Shown one piece after another: positions 5,860 through 6,807 of a stretch of DNA of 6,807 nucleotides; the stretch's first letter is position 1, and each line of letters opens with the position of its first letter. Source of the DNA: Thermoplasmata archaeon (GTDB lineage Archaea; Thermoplasmatota; Thermoplasmata; Thermoplasmatales; Thermoplasmataceae); the NCBI GenBank assembly GCA_021819605.1, contig JAKAQT010000085.1, positions 1 to 6,807 of the forward strand, read 5' to 3'. The position numbers were made by a program, and so were the translations under genes. The notes beneath the pieces were generated by a model, which ran no database searches, was not told the origin of the DNA, and saw nothing but the letters and a program-made list of their open reading frames with translations.

Positions 5860-6498
5860 TTAGGCCGATTCCTCCCTTCTTCCCATCTTCCTCTTTATCA
5901 TCTTCAGTGTGGTGAACATGTCCCTTTCAATCTCGTCCAGCCTCATCCTTATGAACTTGGCGCTGGACGTCAATCGGGGAATGAGTATGTTCTCAATGGC
6001 GTTGGATCTTCTCTTGGTCTTATCTATCTCATGCAGAAGTTTTCTCATGGAGTTTTCCTTCTCGGCTATCTCCACCAGCTGCACGTATATTCTCTCGAAT
6101 GTCTTTATGGCATCATTTATTGGTGTCGGCACGGATATTGCCCTGTACTGGTTCGACAGTATTGTCTGGTTGTAGCTTCGGCTCAGCTCTGGTATCCTGA
6201 CTCCCATGACATTCTTCATGTTTACTGCCACTGTTGAATCAGCTGACATGTATGCAATTCTCTCCAGTTCCATTGTCCCGGAGATTATCTCTGCCATCCT
6301 GACAGTCTCGATGGCCTCCCCTATGTCTCCCCTGAGGTTTTCCCTGAGGCCCTTCACTGACCTGCTGATGGAGAAGAACTCCATGACCAGTGAGGAACGC
6401 TTCATTTTCAGGAGATCAAGGCCGCGCTTCGCAAGCTTTATCCTCCTGTTTGTCCGAATAAGCTCTATCCTGGTTGGCTTAATATCAAGCTGCGACAT
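5860..6498 (-). CDS. atpD: A-type ATP synthase subunit D (central rotor shaft)
   Basis: This 212-residue protein has the family's usual length and its two marks. At the N-terminus is 'I-K-P-T-R' (6-10) followed by K-L-A-K-R-G-L-D-L-L-K-M-K-R (21-34). Near the C-terminus is I-D-K-T-K-R-R-S-N-A-I-E-N-I-L-I-P-R-L (158-176), where the family has T-R-R-V-N-A-L-E. These two long helices form the coiled-coil shaft that turns inside the A3B3 head and couples proton flow to ATP synthesis. The ATG shares one base with the stop of subunit B (TGATG), and AAGGAGG (6503-6509) lies four bases before it, so translation is probably coupled. Nothing is missing or broken. Confidence 0.96.
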   Translation of the reverse strand: MSQLDIKPTRIELIRTNRRIKLAKRGLDLLKMKRSSLVMEFFSISRSVKGLRENLRGDIGEAIETVRMAEIISGTMELERIAYMSADSTVAVNMKNVMGVRIPELSRSYNQTILSNQYRAISVPTPINDAIKTFERIYVQLVEIAEKENSMRKLLHEIDKTKRRSNAIENILIPRLTSSAKFIRMRLDEIERDMFTTLKMIKRKMGRREESA

Positions 6499-6806
6499 CA
6501 GTCCTCCTTATTCCACTTCCCGTATCTGTCTATGAAGTCTTTCTTTACCCTTTTCATGTCGGATTCCGGAAGCTCAGAAAGCAGGTCCCAGCCAATGCCC
6601 AGTGTATCCTCAATGGATCTGTCGTCGTAGAATCCCTGGTTCACATATCTCTTTTCGAACTCATCGGCAAATTTCAGGTATTTCCTGTCATTGGGGCCCA
6701 GCGCCTCCTCTCCAACTATGGCGCTCAGGGATCTCAGATCCTTCCCGTTTGCGTATGCAGCATATATCTGATCTGCCACACCGCGGTGATCCTCCCTTGT
6801 CCTCCC
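6498..6806 (-). CDS. atpB: A-type ATP synthase subunit B, C-terminal 102 residues (5' end outside window)
   Basis: The frame is open from the right edge to TGA 6500-6498. It begins G-R-T-R-E-D-H-R-G-V-A-D-Q-I-Y-A-A-Y-A and continues through D-L-R-S-L-S-A-I-V-G-E-E-A-L. Then follow A-D-E-F-E-K-R-Y-V-N-Q-G and R-S-I-E-D-T-L-G-I-G-W-D-L-L-S-E-L-P. This is the helical C-terminal domain of the regulatory B subunit of archaeal ATP synthase, which alternates with catalytic subunit A in the head. The GTG at 6779 is an internal valine codon, since the conserved sequence runs on upstream of it. The nucleotide-site part lies beyond the window. Confidence 0.95.
   Translation of the reverse strand, partial: GRTREDHRGVADQIYAAYANGKDLRSLSAIVGEEALGPNDRKYLKFADEFEKRYVNQGFYDDRSIEDTLGIGWDLLSELPESDMKRVKKDFIDRYGKWNKED
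6503..6509 (-). promoter_or_regulatory. Ribosome binding site of subunit D
   Basis: The minus strand reads AAGGAGG four bases before the D start codon, inside the last codons of subunit B. It is the strongest Shine-Dalgarno sequence in the window and fixes the ATG at 6498 as the start. Confidence 0.7.
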
Positions 6807-6807
6807 C

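Noticed and set aside
6498..6779. Stand-alone 93-residue protein starting at GTG 6779
   Set aside because: The reading frame and the conserved subunit B sequence continue upstream to the window edge, so the GTG is an internal valine codon.
1..6807. CRISPR array, tRNA or rRNA genes, insertion sequence, attachment site, replication origin
   Set aside because: No regularly spaced repeats, cloverleaf, transposase frame, target duplication or clustered origin repeats were seen on reading both strands. Nearly all bases are in ordinary coding genes.

Overview
This 6.8 kb window looks like chromosomal DNA of an archaeon, most likely a thermoacidophilic euryarchaeon of the Thermoplasmatales type. That assignment rests on four things. 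It carries an archaeal A-type ATP synthase gene cluster. Its promoters are archaeal TATA boxes placed 25-33 nt before start codons. Its arginine and isoleucine codons lean heavily to AGG/AGA and ATA. Its genes are packed very tightly. The species cannot be named from the sequence alone.

Layout. Positions 1-331 (+) hold the 3' end of a PLP-dependent aminotransferase. Its tail overlaps by 30 bp the tail of a convergent 621-residue S9-family serine peptidase (302-2167, -) with an intact catalytic triad. The peptidase gene is divergent from an unrecognised 211-residue protein (2289-2924, +). The 121 bp between them hold a TATA box for each gene and a 21-bp imperfect palindrome between the two. 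After a 181-bp gap with small inverted repeats comes a small three-helix membrane protein (3106-3342, +). It meets the next gene tail to tail with no base between the stop codons.

From 3343 to the right edge everything is on the minus strand and is the distal half of the A-type ATP synthase operon. In transcription order it reads: end of subunit B, subunit D, a 57-residue tail-anchored protein not previously delimited as an open frame here, subunit H, and subunit I. Junctions are 1-bp overlap, 0 bp, 4-bp overlap and 1 bp. B is a catalytic-head subunit, D is the central rotor shaft, H is a peripheral-stalk coiled coil, and I is the membrane stator with the proton half-channels. Compared with the Methanosarcina order H-I-K-E-C-F-A-B-D-G, the H-I pair sits at the end and the small gene occupies the position of ahaG. 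No K (proteolipid) gene is visible.

No RNA gene, CRISPR array, mobile element or prophage signal was seen. The most interesting points are the small gene between D and H, the rotated operon order, the loss of usually conserved histidines near the second essential arginine of subunit I, and the shared hairpin spanning the abutting stop codons at 3327-3355.
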